A program made the translations under genes and the position numbers. The notes under the pieces are model-generated. The model was not told where the DNA came from and did no database searches. It was given only the letters and a program-made list of their open reading frames with translations. Shown here piece by piece: positions 26,779 to 35,994 of a stretch of 64,000 bases of DNA (within the stretch, counting starts at the first letter, position 1; each line of letters begins with the position of its first letter). This stretch comes from Pseudomonadota bacterium (lineage in GTDB: Bacteria; Pseudomonadota; Alphaproteobacteria; Sneathiellales; Sneathiellaceae), in assembly GCA_024743055.1 (NCBI GenBank), contig JANSXH010000013.1:1-64000 (forward strand), in the 5' to 3' direction.

Positions 26779-27464
26779 CAGGAGAGTTTCTTCCGCAGGA
26801 CAGCGGTTATTTCGGCTATGATTGAGATAGCAATTTCTGCCGGTGACTTGGCACCGATGTCTAATCCGATGGGTCCATGGATACGCTTGAAATCATCTTC
26901 TGTGAAGCCTTCGCGGGTCAGCCGTTGATGCCGTTTTTCCCGCGTCCGTGTGCTGCCAAGAGCCCCGATATAAAATGCTTCTGAGCGCAAGGCATGCTGC
27001 AGGGCAGGGTCGTCCAGTTTCGCATCATGGGTAAGGGTGACAATAGCTGTTCGCCGGTCGGCATCGGCGTCGGCTAAAAACTCATCTGGCCAGCGATTGT
27101 CAAGGGTTACGCCGGGAAACCGGAATTCAGACCCAAAGCTGCGCCTCGGATCAATAACGGTCACCTCATATCCTGCGGCAACGGCCATTGGGACGAGGTT
27201 TTGGGCAATATGGACAGCTCCAACGATAAACAGGCGCAGTTCCGGATTGAAAATATTGAAAAAAACAGGTTCACCTTCAATCTCTGTCTGGCTTGATTTA
27301 TCACCGATGAGTGCCGTCCTCGCAGCCTCCAGCAGATCGGATTTCTCTTTTGTTTCAAAAGGGAAGAGCAATGACTGTTCACCCGAATTGAGGTAGGTGG
27401 CAACAACCACCTGGCGTTTGTTCCGTCTGGCGTCCTGCAGGTCTTTGAGTAGCTCCGTTTGCAT
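26778..27464 (-). CDS. XdhC family protein, C-terminal Rossmann domain as a separate gene
   Basis: A 228-residue protein with start at 27464 (MQTELLKDLQ), supported by AGGAAG upstream; the longer in-frame start overlaps the preceding gene. It lacks the usual first XdhC domain in full but has VFFNIFNPELRLFIVGAVHIAQNL, VIDPRRSFGSEFRFPGV and the Rossmann finish YIGALGSTRTREKRHQRL and HGPIGLDIGAKSPAEIAISI. XdhC/CoxF proteins bind molybdenum cofactor and promote its sulfuration before insertion into the hydroxylase. The preceding 112-residue gene carries the missing N-terminal domain, so the two products probably act together. Confidence 0.88.
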   Translation of the reverse strand: MQTELLKDLQDARRNKRQVVVATYLNSGEQSLLFPFETKEKSDLLEAARTALIGDKSSQTEIEGEPVFFNIFNPELRLFIVGAVHIAQNLVPMAVAAGYEVTVIDPRRSFGSEFRFPGVTLDNRWPDEFLADADADRRTAIVTLTHDAKLDDPALQHALRSEAFYIGALGSTRTREKRHQRLTREGFTEDDFKRIHGPIGLDIGAKSPAEIAISIIAEITAVLRKKLS

Positions 27465-27472
27465 GAGGCTTC

Positions 27473-27811
27473 CTAGTTCAGCTTCTCGACATAGACTTTG
27501 ATTTTCCCGCCGCAAGCGAGGCCAACCTCCCAGGCTTCATCATTGCTGACACCGAATTCTAGCAGCTTGGACTCGCCGCTTTGCATAATGTCGAGGGCTT
27601 CTTGAATGACAGCGCTTTCTACGCAGCCGCCGCTGACTGAACCAGACATATTTCCGGTCTCATCTATGGCCAATTGGCTACCTGCCGGGCGCGGGGCGGA
27701 GCCCCAGGTGCTGACCACGGTGGCAAGAGCGACGTCTTTACCATCTTGTTTCCAATTTAATGCTTGTTGGAGGACGTCTTCCTCGGGAAGGGCAGTTGAT
27801 GTTTCAGTCAT
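27473..27811 (-). CDS. XdhC family protein, N-terminal CoxI domain as a separate gene
   Basis: A 112-residue stand-alone XdhC_CoxI domain. Diagnostic segments are VALATVVSTWGSAPRPAGSQLAID, MSGSVSGGCVESAVIQEAL and EVGLACGGKIKVYVE, with the conserved Cys residues of the GGCVE and CGG motifs that are thought to hold the cofactor. It overlaps the coxE gene by four bases and ends eight bases before the partner gene with the Rossmann domain. In many bacteria the two domains are one protein of about 300 residues; here they are two. Confidence 0.9.
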   Translation of the reverse strand: MTETSTALPEEDVLQQALNWKQDGKDVALATVVSTWGSAPRPAGSQLAIDETGNMSGSVSGGCVESAVIQEALDIMQSGESKLLEFGVSNDEAWEVGLACGGKIKVYVEKLN

Positions 27812-29031
27812 GCGGCAAAACTCCTCGCCTCTGATTTTTGCATATGCGGCCTAGACAAGATATCAGCAAGATCCTTGAGACTTTCAAGGTTATGAACAGT
27901 ACGGAACTCATCTACATGTGGCAGGATTGCCTTAACTCCGCGGGATCGCGGCTCAAATCCCTGGTAGCGCAGAAGAGGATTGAGCCAGATTAGCTGGCGG
28001 CAGGATTTATGCAAACGTTCCATTTCTACCCCTAGGCCTTCTCCCGCGTCGCGATCAAGGCCGTCGGAAATCAACAGGACGACCGCCCCTTGACCCAGAA
28101 CCCGGCGGGACCAGAACTTATTGAACTCCTTCACCGTGGCGCCGATGCGGGTGCCGCCGGACCAATCCTCGACGGTTTCACTGACGGCATCTAGGGCGGC
28201 GTCCACATCCCGATACCTCATATATCGTGTAATATTGGTGAGGCGGGTGCCAAATACAAATGTATGGACCCTATCCCGGTCATTGGTCAGGGCATGCATG
28301 AAATGAAGCAGCATGCGGCTATATTGGGTCATCGACCCGGAAATATCGCAAAGAATAACCAACGGCGGATGGCGGGTAATCGGTGATTTAAAGCGTAACG
28401 GAATGGTCGCGCCACCGGAGCGCAGGCTGGCCCGTAGGGTACGGCGCATATCGACCTTATTGCCCTTTGTATCGACCTTTAGCCGTCGGGTTTTAACGTC
28501 CATGATCGGCAGGCGGAGATTGGCCATGGCCTTCTTGGCCTGCTCCATCTCCTCCGTGCTCATATTCTCAAAATCTTTTTGCTGCAGTAGTTCGGTGTCT
28601 GAGGCCGTAAGGGTCGCATTGATCTCAACCTCTTCGCCTTCTTCCTCTTTCTGATCGGATTCAGGTGCCGGGGAGGGGGCCAGGGCCTCGGAAAGCCGTC
28701 GATTGATCTCCTCCTGATCTTCTGATTTGACGCTGTCGAGGAAACTGGTCGGCAACATCATGTCCATCATCTTTTTGAGCAAGTCCGGATTGCGCCAGAA
28801 GATGTGAAAGGCCTGATCAAAAATATCCCACTGATCGCGCCGATTGACGAAAACCGCATGCAGGGTCCAGTAAAAATCGTCACGTCTTTTAATTCCGGCC
28901 GTTTCCACAGCTTTTATGGCATCAATCACCCGGCCCGGTCCAACAGGGATGCCGGCCCGCCGCAAGGTCCGGGCGAAATGGATAATATTTTCGAGGAAGG
29001 TGCCGCCGTGGATATTTGACGTATTGGTCAT
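27808..29031 (-). CDS. coxE: CoxE-like protein with von Willebrand A domain
   Basis: A 407-residue cytoplasmic protein. An N-terminal helical region (FLENIIHFARTLRRAGIPVGPGR) and an acidic linker (ESDQKEEEGEEVE) are followed by a VWA domain from about 215. Its MIDAS motif is DISGSM (ILCDISGSMTQYSR), with the Thr in GGTRIGATVKEF and the Asp in LISDGLDRDAG. In Afipia/Oligotropha CoxE works with the CoxD AAA+ ATPase to finish the CuSMoO2 centre of CO dehydrogenase. The gene overlaps its neighbours by four bases on both sides, so it is strictly coupled in the operon. Confidence 0.92.
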   Translation of the reverse strand: MTNTSNIHGGTFLENIIHFARTLRRAGIPVGPGRVIDAIKAVETAGIKRRDDFYWTLHAVFVNRRDQWDIFDQAFHIFWRNPDLLKKMMDMMLPTSFLDSVKSEDQEEINRRLSEALAPSPAPESDQKEEEGEEVEINATLTASDTELLQQKDFENMSTEEMEQAKKAMANLRLPIMDVKTRRLKVDTKGNKVDMRRTLRASLRSGGATIPLRFKSPITRHPPLVILCDISGSMTQYSRMLLHFMHALTNDRDRVHTFVFGTRLTNITRYMRYRDVDAALDAVSETVEDWSGGTRIGATVKEFNKFWSRRVLGQGAVVLLISDGLDRDAGEGLGVEMERLHKSCRQLIWLNPLLRYQGFEPRSRGVKAILPHVDEFRTVHNLESLKDLADILSRPHMQKSEARSFAA

Positions 29032-29744
29032 ACGGGCACCCTCGCGCCGAGCAGGTACCGATCAACTGGCATACATTCCTCAAAATTACGAATGATATCG
29101 AGGGCCCCGGCAGAGCGGAGGCGATCCGGGTCCACCCAGGAGGCGACGCCGACAAACGGCAGGTTAAGCTCGCGCGCAGCAATGACATCCCACTCCCCAT
29201 CACCAATTGAAACGATATGATCAAAGCCATCCTGCTGATGGGTGGATTTGGCGTCCTCAATGGCACTGGTGACCAGACTAAGGCGCGTCGTGTGAGCATC
29301 TCCATAGGCGCCGGGATGATCTTCCGCGGCAATGCCCATGGTACTCAATTTAAAGCTGGCGGAAATTTCCCAGCCGCCGGAGGCGAAACAGATCGCCCAG
29401 TCGGGATGAGAGGCCAGTAGCCTGACCGTTTCAATCGCCCCGAGAACCGGCGCAAATTTGGAGGGATCCTGCCGGTGTGTTTCCCGAACAAACTCAATAA
29501 AGGTGTTTTTTATGTTTGAGAGCTCGGTCTCCGAAGGCGCCCGGCCATGCAGCCGATCAAAAAACTCCGAGTTTATGGCATGATCGGTCATTTCGGCAAA
29601 ATTGCCCCAATGGCTCTCAATCGCCTCTTCGCCGACGTGATGGGAATGTGCATCGCGGAACAGGCTGACATCATGTCCGGCCGAATGCATCAGGGTACCG
29701 TCAATGTCGAATATGGCCAAATTTCGTTTAGCTTTGCCCGCCAT
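29028..29744 (-). CDS. HAD superfamily hydrolase
   Basis: A 238-residue phosphatase-like protein with the start set at 29744 (MAGKAKRNLAIFDIDGTLM), 17 bases inside the end of the coxD gene. The HAD motif I is DIDGT with the nucleophilic first Asp. Motif II is in WAICFASGGWEIS, and motif III/IV is IVSIGDGEWDVIAAREL. The cap is alpha-helical (AEMTDHAINSEFFDRLHG). Its substrate is unknown. It is inserted between coxD and coxE, overlapping both, so a role linked to cofactor maturation, or repair of a phosphorylated by-product, is possible but unproven. Confidence 0.85.
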   Translation of the reverse strand: MAGKAKRNLAIFDIDGTLMHSAGHDVSLFRDAHSHHVGEEAIESHWGNFAEMTDHAINSEFFDRLHGRAPSETELSNIKNTFIEFVRETHRQDPSKFAPVLGAIETVRLLASHPDWAICFASGGWEISASFKLSTMGIAAEDHPGAYGDAHTTRLSLVTSAIEDAKSTHQQDGFDHIVSIGDGEWDVIAARELNLPFVGVASWVDPDRLRSAGALDIIRNFEECMPVDRYLLGARVPV

Positions 29745-30657
29745 CACTGCCAAGTTCCTCATTGATCTGATGAATGATCTCTGCAGCCTCACTGCCCTGT
29801 ATCTTGGTAATATCATCCTGATATTTGAGAAGGACCCCCAAGGTGTCATTGATGACATCCGGATCAAGGGAGATAACATCGAGTTCCGTCAAGGCGTTGG
29901 TCCAGTCCAGGCTTTCGGCAATGCCCGGTAGCTTGAACAGGTTCGGATCCTTGCGCAGGGCCTGAACAAAATGAACAATTTGCTCGGACAGCCTTTTGTC
30001 GGCTCCGGGCAGTTTGAGGGAGATAATTTCCTTCTCGCGTACTGCATCGGGATAATCCACCCAGTGATAGAGACAGCGGCGTTTCAGTGCGTCATGGATT
30101 TCGCGGGTGCGGTTGGAGGTAATGAGAACGATGGGCTTCTCTTTGGCTGTCACCGTACCCATTTCCGGAATGGTCACCTGAAAATCCGAAAGGATTTCCA
30201 GCAAATAGGCTTCAAAAGGCTCATCCGTCCGGTCCAGCTCGTCAATGAGCAGAATAGGGGCGCCCTGATCGCTGTCTTCCAGTGCCTTTAAAAGTGGACG
30301 CTTAATCAGAAATTTCTCCGAAAAGATATCATGGCCGAGATTTTCCCGATCCGCCGTGTCCGTCGCTTCCGCCAGACGGATTTCAATCATCTGCCGGGCG
30401 TAGTTCCATTCATAAACGGCGGAGCTGACATCGAGCCCTTCATAGCATTGCAGACGGATGAGCGGACGATCCAGTTGTACTGCCAGGACCTTGGCGATCT
30501 CTGTCTTGCCGACGCCGGCTTCGCCCTCCAGAAACAGGGGGCGGCCCATCTTCAGGGAAAGATATAATACGGTTGCCAGGCTTCGATCGGCCACATAATT
30601 GGCACCGCGCAACATATCCTGGACGTCATCGATGGTCTCTGGGAGGCTGGATGTCAT
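29728..30657 (-). CDS. coxD: MoxR-type AAA+ ATPase (CoxD)
   Basis: A 309-residue ATPase, start set at 30657 (MTSSLPETIDDVQ) because homologues begin there and the longer form has no ribosome site. Walker A is GEAGVGKTE, Walker B is APILLIDELDRTDEPFEAYLLE, sensor I is VLITSNRTREIHDALKRRCLYHW. CoxD is a chaperone-like ATPase that partially unfolds the apo-hydroxylase to let sulfur and metal be added to the active site. It follows the coxM gene after a 167-base gap that holds a hairpin, so it may be separately controlled from coxSLM. Confidence 0.92.
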   Translation of the reverse strand: MTSSLPETIDDVQDMLRGANYVADRSLATVLYLSLKMGRPLFLEGEAGVGKTEIAKVLAVQLDRPLIRLQCYEGLDVSSAVYEWNYARQMIEIRLAEATDTADRENLGHDIFSEKFLIKRPLLKALEDSDQGAPILLIDELDRTDEPFEAYLLEILSDFQVTIPEMGTVTAKEKPIVLITSNRTREIHDALKRRCLYHWVDYPDAVREKEIISLKLPGADKRLSEQIVHFVQALRKDPNLFKLPGIAESLDWTNALTELDVISLDPDVINDTLGVLLKYQDDITKIQGSEAAEIIHQINEELGSDGGQS

Positions 30658-30776
30658 AGTTTTTTTAGTTCCAAAGAAGAGCGGACCCTTTTGAGGTAGA
30701 ATATCCCCATTCCGGATCATCAGCAAATATCACACGGAACATCCATTGTGGATGTTATGTTCATCACAAATATGTA

Positions 30777-30799
30777 AGGGGAAGCCAAAGCTTCCCCTT
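30777..30799. terminator. Hairpin after coxM, possible attenuating terminator
   Basis: AAGGGGAAGC pairs with GCTTCCCCTT around a 3-base loop, a 10-bp GC-rich stem located 25 bases after the coxM stop. On the minus strand it is followed by TTACATA, a weak T-tract, so it would reduce rather than stop read-through into coxD. On the plus strand it is followed by TTTT. Confidence 0.5.
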
Positions 30800-30824
30800 T
30801 TGTCTATTGCTATGCGACGCAGAC

Positions 30825-31613
30825 TTACGACGCGGCGTCGACAGCCCGTCCGGCCATAACGGAAACCAGATTGGCACGATATTCCGCCGAGGCATGAATA
30901 TCGCTATTAAGGCCAGAGGCATCTGTTGAGATACCAGAGATGGCAGAGGAGGAGAAGTCCGAGGACAACGCCGCTTCCATATCAGACTGGCGGAAGACAC
31001 AAGGGCCTGCGCCTGTCACGGCAACTCTCACACCGCCCGACGTTTTTGCCACAAACACACCAACCAGCGCATAACGTGACGCTGGGTTAGGAAATTTGGC
31101 GTAGGCCGCACTTTCCGGAACCGGGAAGGAAATCTTGGTGATGATTTCATCTTCTTCAAGAGCGGTTTCAAACAGATCCACAAAGAAATCCTCTGCGGAG
31201 ATGCTGCGCTTGTTGGTATGGACTGTCGCACCAAGAGCGACCAGAGCGGACGGGTAGTCAGCTGCCGGATCATTATTGGCCACCGAGCCGCCAATGGTTC
31301 CCCGGTTACGAACCTGCGCATCCCCGATATGAGAAGCCAGATCCGCCAGAGCCGGAATCGCGGATCTTACTTCAGCAGAATCCGCTACATCCACATGACG
31401 TGTCATGGCGCCGATGGAAAGCTCACTTCCATTGGAGGAAATACCTTTCAGCTCATCAATACCAGACAGGTCAACCAGCTTGCCGGCCTGGGCCAGACGA
31501 AGCTTCAAGGTTGGCAGCAGGGTCTGACCACCGGCCAGAACCTTATCATCTTCACCGAGACTTGCTGCGGCATCATTTACCCCCGAAGGGCGTTCATAAT
31601 CGAATGAGTACAT
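30825..31613 (-). CDS. coxM: Molybdenum hydroxylase FAD-binding subunit (CoxM family)
   Basis: A 262-residue FAD subunit that passes electrons from the 2Fe-2S subunit to the electron acceptor. The N-terminus FDYERPSGVNDAAASLGED and the FAD motif VLAGGQTLLPTLKLRL are typical, followed by the second FAD-contact IGDAQVRNRGTIGGSVANNDPAADYPSALVALGATV, quoted only in part here as RNRGTIGGSVANNDPAADYP. The CO dehydrogenase flavoprotein C-terminal domain follows. Its ATG has AGAAGGGAAA upstream and lies 14 bases after coxL. The order S-L-M is the reverse of the M-S-L order seen in form I operons. Confidence 0.94.
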   Translation of the reverse strand: MYSFDYERPSGVNDAAASLGEDDKVLAGGQTLLPTLKLRLAQAGKLVDLSGIDELKGISSNGSELSIGAMTRHVDVADSAEVRSAIPALADLASHIGDAQVRNRGTIGGSVANNDPAADYPSALVALGATVHTNKRSISAEDFFVDLFETALEEDEIITKISFPVPESAAYAKFPNPASRYALVGVFVAKTSGGVRVAVTGAGPCVFRQSDMEAALSSDFSSSAISGISTDASGLNSDIHASAEYRANLVSVMAGRAVDAAS

Positions 31614-31627
31614 TTAAGTTTCCCTTC

Positions 31628-33976
31628 TTATGCGTTTGCTGCGCGCCAGACCTTCTCAGGCGTCGCAGGCATATCGATGTCTTTGCCGAGGGCGTTGGTA
31701 ATTGCGTTCATGAGAGCCGCCGGTGCCGCAATGGCGCCAGCCTCCCCGCATCCTTTTACACCCAGTGGATTACTTGGACAGACAGTTCCGGTCGTATCGA
31801 TCTTGAAGCTTGGAAGATCGTCCGCACGGGGCATGCAATAATCCATGTAGGATCCGGTCAGGAGCTGACCACTCTCGTCGTCATAGACAACGCCTTCCAG
31901 CATGGCTTGCCCAATACCCTGGGCGACACCGCCATGAACCTGACCTTCCACAATCATCGGATTGACAATATTGCCGAAATCATCCGAGGCGGCCCAGTCG
32001 ACAATGTCGACCACACCCGTGTTCGGATCAATTTCTACCTCGGCAATATGTGTCCCGGCCGGGAAGGTGAAGTTGAGAGGATCATAAAAGGCATTCTCTG
32101 CCATACCCGGTTCCAGATCTTCAGGATAGTTATGGGGGACATACGCGGCGAACGCGATTTCTCCCATGGTCATCTGCTTATCTGTTCCGGCGACGGAAAA
32201 GACGCCATGCTCATGCTCGATATCCTCAACGGCCGCTTCCATCAGATGGGCGGCAATTTTTTTGGATTTCTCAACAATCTTGTCCACGGCCTTGACGATG
32301 GCAGAGCCACCAACGGCGAGGGAGCGAGAGCCATAGGTTCCCATACCGAACGGAACCTTATCCGTATCGCCATGGACGACCTCGACACTTTCAATCGGCA
32401 CGCCAAGTTTATCAGCAATGATCTGGGCAAATGTGGTTTCATGGCCCTGACCATGGCTGTGGCTGCCGGTAAAGACTGTCACGCTGCCGGTCGGGTTAAA
32501 ACGGACCTCCGCTGATTCCCAAAGGCCAACACCAGCTCCGAGGGATCCAACAGCCGCCGACGGCGCAATACCGCAGGCTTCGATATAGGCGGCGCAACCA
32601 ATCCCGCGGATTTTGCCATTCGCCTCTGACTGAGCTTTACGAGCGGCAAACCCGGCATAGTCAATCAGGCCTTTGGCGGCATTCATGTTAGCCGGATAGT
32701 CACCGCTATCATACGTCATGATCACAGGTGTTTCATAAGGATAGGCATCCGGCTGGATAAAGTTCTTCATCCGGAATTCCGTCGGATCCATATTCAGATC
32801 CCGTGCCGCAGTTTCCATCATCCGTTCCACAACGTAAGTTGCTTCCGGACGCCCGGCACCACGATAGGCATCAACCGGCGTTGTATTCGTAAAGCCGGCA
32901 AGAACCTCTACATAAATGCTCGGGATCTTGTACTGACCGTTGAGCAAGGTACCGTAAAGATAGGTTGGAACGGCGGAAGCGAATGTAGAAAGGTACGCCC
33001 CCAGATTTGCCTTGGTTGAGACCCTGAAGCCAAGAATATGACCCTCATCATCCATGGCGAGTTCGGCATGGGTGACATGATCGCGACCATGGGCGTCTGT
33101 CATGAAGGCTTCGGAACGATCCGCTGTCCATTTGACCGGACGGTTGATTTTCCGAGCTGCCCAAACCGTGACAGTTTCTTCCGCATAGACGAAAATCTTG
33201 CTGCCAAATCCGCCGCCGACGTCAGGAGCAACTACCCTCAGCTTGTTTTCCGGGGCGATGGCAAGAAACGCTGACATAATCAGCCGGGCCACATGGGGGT
33301 TCTGGCTGGTCGTGTATAAAGTCAGCTCTTCCGAGCCAGGATCAAATTCACCCAATGCCGCTCGTGGTTCCATCGGATTGGGCGACAGGCGATTATTCAC
33401 CAGATCAATCTTGGAGACTTTGGCAGCTGAGGCAAAAGCGGCATCAACCGCGTCCTTGTCACCCAGTTCCCAGTCGTAGCATACATTGCCAGGCGCTTCT
33501 TCATGGATCTGTGGTGCGCCACCACTCAATGCCCTTGATATGTCGGTCACAGGTGGTAGTTCTGCATAGTCGACATCGATAAGCTCAGCTGCATCTTTTG
33601 CTTGCTGGAGGCTGTCAGCGATAACGAAGGCCACCTGATCGCCCACATGGCGAACAGCGTCTATTGCCATTGAATTGTGAGGAGGTGCGTTGTGAGGGCT
33701 TCCGTCTTTGCTTGTTATGCCCCAGCCGCAAATAAGTCCGCCGATGCCATCCGCTGCCATGTCAGCGCCTGTGAAGATGTCGACGACACCCGGGGCGGCT
33801 TTAGCTGCGTCAAGATTAATGCCATTGATTTTTGCATGAGCATGCGGGGACCGCAAAAAATACCCATAGGCCTGGCCGACCTTGTTCATATCATCAAGAT
33901 AGTTCCCGTTGCCGGTAATGAATCTTTGGTCTTCCTTACGCCGGACTGCGGCGCCAATTCCATTTTCTACAGGCAT
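31628..33976 (-). CDS. coxL: Molybdenum hydroxylase large subunit, form II CO dehydrogenase type (CoxL family)
   Basis: A 782-residue catalytic subunit carrying the molybdopterin cytosine dinucleotide. The active-site loop is AYRGAGR at residues 370-376. Form I CO dehydrogenases have AYRCSFR, where the Cys carries copper; here Gly-Ala replaces it, so this is form [27 protein letters not shown], and [14 protein letters not shown] are cofactor-contacting segments, and [12 protein letters not shown] holds the conserved Glu that acts as general base. The true substrate cannot be read from sequence; form II enzymes have been linked to CO weakly and to other aldehydes or heterocycles. It begins three bases after coxS. 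Confidence 0.93.
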   Translation of the reverse strand: MPVENGIGAAVRRKEDQRFITGNGNYLDDMNKVGQAYGYFLRSPHAHAKINGINLDAAKAAPGVVDIFTGADMAADGIGGLICGWGITSKDGSPHNAPPHNSMAIDAVRHVGDQVAFVIADSLQQAKDAAELIDVDYAELPPVTDISRALSGGAPQIHEEAPGNVCYDWELGDKDAVDAAFASAAKVSKIDLVNNRLSPNPMEPRAALGEFDPGSEELTLYTTSQNPHVARLIMSAFLAIAPENKLRVVAPDVGGGFGSKIFVYAEETVTVWAARKINRPVKWTADRSEAFMTDAHGRDHVTHAELAMDDEGHILGFRVSTKANLGAYLSTFASAVPTYLYGTLLNGQYKIPSIYVEVLAGFTNTTPVDAYRGAGRPEATYVVERMMETAARDLNMDPTEFRMKNFIQPDAYPYETPVIMTYDSGDYPANMNAAKGLIDYAGFAARKAQSEANGKIRGIGCAAYIEACGIAPSAAVGSLGAGVGLWESAEVRFNPTGSVTVFTGSHSHGQGHETTFAQIIADKLGVPIESVEVVHGDTDKVPFGMGTYGSRSLAVGGSAIVKAVDKIVEKSKKIAAHLMEAAVEDIEHEHGVFSVAGTDKQMTMGEIAFAAYVPHNYPEDLEPGMAENAFYDPLNFTFPAGTHIAEVEIDPNTGVVDIVDWAASDDFGNIVNPMIVEGQVHGGVAQGIGQAMLEGVVYDDESGQLLTGSYMDYCMPRADDLPSFKIDTTGTVCPSNPLGVKGCGEAGAIAAPAALMNAITNALGKDIDMPATPEKVWRAANA

Positions 33977-33979
33977 GTG

Positions 33980-34447
33980 TCACCCTCCCATTTTCTCCGA
34001 CGCTGCTTTGACTGATTTGACAATATTATGGTAGCCGGTACAGCGGCAGATGTTGCCTTCCAGCTCGGACCGTATTGTCTCTTCGGAGGGGTTGGGATGA
34101 CGTTTCACCAGATCCACCGCACTCATGATCATGCCCGGCGTACAAAAGCCGCATTGCAGGCCATGATTTTCCTTGAAGGAGGCTTGCATTGGATGTAGAT
34201 CGCCATTTGCAGCGAGGCCTTCGATCGTGGTGACATCGGCACCTTCAGCCTGTACGGCGAGCATGGTGCAGGATTTGATGCTGTCGCCATCAACATGGAC
34301 CGTACAGGCGCCACATTGGCTGGTATCACAGCCGACATGGGTGCCGGTCAGTCTCAGGTTGTTACGGATAAAATCAACGAGAAGCGTGTTCGGCGCAACA
34401 TCCGCCGAAACATTTTTCCCGTTCACCGTCATGGTAACGGTTGTCAT
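33980..34447 (-). CDS. coxS: Molybdenum hydroxylase 2Fe-2S subunit (CoxS family)
   Basis: A 155-residue electron-transfer subunit with two 2Fe-2S sites. The plant-ferredoxin-type site is C-x4-C-x2-C ([16 protein letters not shown]) with a fourth Cys in KSCTMLAVQ. The second, C-terminal site has CGFCTPGMI and [25 protein letters not shown] stands before its ATG, a very strong ribosome site, and it leads the coxSLM structural genes. The two clusters pass electrons from the Mo site of CoxL to the FAD of CoxM. Confidence 0.96.
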   Translation of the reverse strand: MTTVTMTVNGKNVSADVAPNTLLVDFIRNNLRLTGTHVGCDTSQCGACTVHVDGDSIKSCTMLAVQAEGADVTTIEGLAANGDLHPMQASFKENHGLQCGFCTPGMIMSAVDLVKRHPNPSEETIRSELEGNICRCTGYHNIVKSVKAASEKMGG

Positions 34448-34594
34448 GGTGTTTCCTCCCTAAAAAAATCAAACCAACTGCGCCCGCAATTGATCTTCGT
34501 CTCATTTCCAGAATTTCGAGACATTTACTCCCAAATTAGTTTCCCTTTGATCCGGGTCCGCGTCAAGCTGATATAGTCTTATTTTCGCTCGATA

Positions 34595-35239
34595 CTACCT
34601 GGCGGCAAGATAATAAAGAATAACAGCCGCGATCACTCCGGCTGGAATGAGAATTGAGGGACGCATCCAACCTTGCGCTTCCGGTTTTTCCTCTGCAGGT
34701 GGGGCGGGAGCTTCTGGCTCATCTGCGATGATAGGCTCAGAAACTTGATCTGACGGGGCTTCCGCGACTTCTGCCGGGGTCTCCGCTACATGAACGGAGC
34801 TGGAACTGACCAGCTCGTTAAAGTTGGCAAAAAATTCCCCCGCCAATTTCTTAGCGGTACCATCGATAAGGCGGGATCCGATCTGGGCCATTTTCCCGCC
34901 GACGGAAGCGTTGACCTTATAGGCGAGGATAGTGCCGTTGTCGGCGTCTTTAAGAGTAATATCCGCACCGCCCTTGCCGAAGCCGGCAGCGCCGCCTTTA
35001 CCTTCGCCAGTGATGGTATAGCCATTCGGCGCATCGATATTACTGAGAGTAACATTGCCGTTAAAGGTTGCTTTGACTGGGCCGATCTTGACTTTCACCT
35101 TCGCTGCAAAAGCCGTGTCGCTTTCTTTCTCGACACTTTCGCACCCCGGTATTGACTTCTGCAATATGTCGGGATCATTGAGCGCGTCCCAAACTTCCTG
35201 CCGTGAGGCATTGATCAATTCTTCGCCGCTCATTTCCAT
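34595..35239 (-). CDS. coxG: CoxG-like SRPBCC protein with C-terminal membrane anchor
   Basis: A 214-residue protein from the ATG at 35239 (MEMSGEELINASRQEVWDALNDP), with GGGAG eight bases upstream. The first 150 residues form a START-like domain (SIPGCESVEKESDTAF, GYTITGEGKGGAAGFGKGGA). A proline/glutamate-rich linker and one terminal helix (ILIPAGVIAAVILYYLAAR) follow. CoxG recruits the CO dehydrogenase to the membrane, and recent work on related hydrogenases implicates the domain in quinone transport. It is the first gene of the cox run, 147 bases before coxS, so it may carry the operon promoter in front. Confidence 0.92.
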   Translation of the reverse strand: MEMSGEELINASRQEVWDALNDPDILQKSIPGCESVEKESDTAFAAKVKVKIGPVKATFNGNVTLSNIDAPNGYTITGEGKGGAAGFGKGGADITLKDADNGTILAYKVNASVGGKMAQIGSRLIDGTAKKLAGEFFANFNELVSSSSVHVAETPAEVAEAPSDQVSEPIIADEPEAPAPPAEEKPEAQGWMRPSILIPAGVIAAVILYYLAAR

Positions 35240-35370
35240 ATCGTCAGTCTCCCGCAAATTTAGTCGAGCGAGAAGCTTACTCCATACCTGTCGTCTTCGG
35301 CAAGTTGGTTAATGGTCATTTAACCATTGCCGAATACTGTGGATCCCAACAATCAAATCTGGGGAAATTC

Positions 35371-35988
35371 ATGCGTCCTGCGGCACGATCAACATTCGAC
35401 ATTCTTTTCTGGTTTCAAGAACGGTCCCGACAATCCGGCCGTGCCGAGGATTTTGCGTTTTTGCAAAAGACGCTCTATTTTTCGCAGGCTGTTTTTGCAT
35501 TTTTGCAAAACGAGCGGAAATTGATGCCGGCGACCTTTCTAGCGACCGATGTCGGACCGATCGAACCGGATGTGTTCACGGCCCTCGATCAAGGTCTGAC
35601 AATTTCCTCAGCAGTTCCGCCCTCCCAAGAGGTGCAGGACGTGCTGACATTCGTCTGGAAAATCTGCGCGGAAAAAACCGCCTCAGAGCTCAACTTGATC
35701 CTGTCTCAGGATCCGGCCATGCGGGCGGCAAAGTCACGAGGGCGCAATTCGGAAATCGAATTGAAGGATATGGCGGGGGCCTATGGGAAAAGCTGGCCGG
35801 CCCTTGGCAATGTGGAGGCCTTTAACAGCTTTCCCGACGGCACTAAATTCGCCGCCAATAAATCCACTCTGGAAGCCGCACCACCTGCAAAACAGGAAGT
35901 GCGCTTTACGGCGGATGGTCGCTCGGTCACGAAATGGATGCCAACGAAACGGATTGCGGGCACGGGATCGCAAAGCTCAGCTGGTTAG
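35371..35988 (+). CDS. Protein with DUF4065/Panacea-like (SocA-type) domain
   Basis: A 205-residue protein from the ATG at 35371, chosen for GGGGAAA upstream; a longer in-frame start at 35305 exists. The stretch ARSTFDILFWFQERSRQSG, LQKTLYFSQAVFAFLQNERKLMPATFLATDVGPIEPDV (quoted by its ends, LQKTLYFSQAVF and LMPATFLATDVGPIEPDV) resembles the Panacea/DUF4065 domain of SocA and related antitoxins. The C-terminal part is low in structure and ends in a basic region (RFTADGRSVTKWMPTKRI). No toxin gene is adjacent. It is divergent from coxG and ends seven bases from the convergent antiporter gene. The assignment is from pattern memory, moderate only. Confidence 0.55.
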   Translation: MRPAARSTFDILFWFQERSRQSGRAEDFAFLQKTLYFSQAVFAFLQNERKLMPATFLATDVGPIEPDVFTALDQGLTISSAVPPSQEVQDVLTFVWKICAEKTASELNLILSQDPAMRAAKSRGRNSEIELKDMAGAYGKSWPALGNVEAFNSFPDGTKFAANKSTLEAAPPAKQEVRFTADGRSVTKWMPTKRIAGTGSQSSAG

Positions 35989-35994
35989 CCCGAT

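Noticed and set aside
31400-32515. A 371-codon plus-strand frame inside coxM and coxL
   Set aside because: Antisense shadow of two strongly supported genes; the translation is rich in His, Arg and Gly without domain character.
24499-35239. Form I aerobic CO dehydrogenase operon
   Set aside because: The gene set looks like it, but the CoxL loop is AYRGAGR and gene order is S-L-M, not M-S-L, so only a form II-type call is supported.
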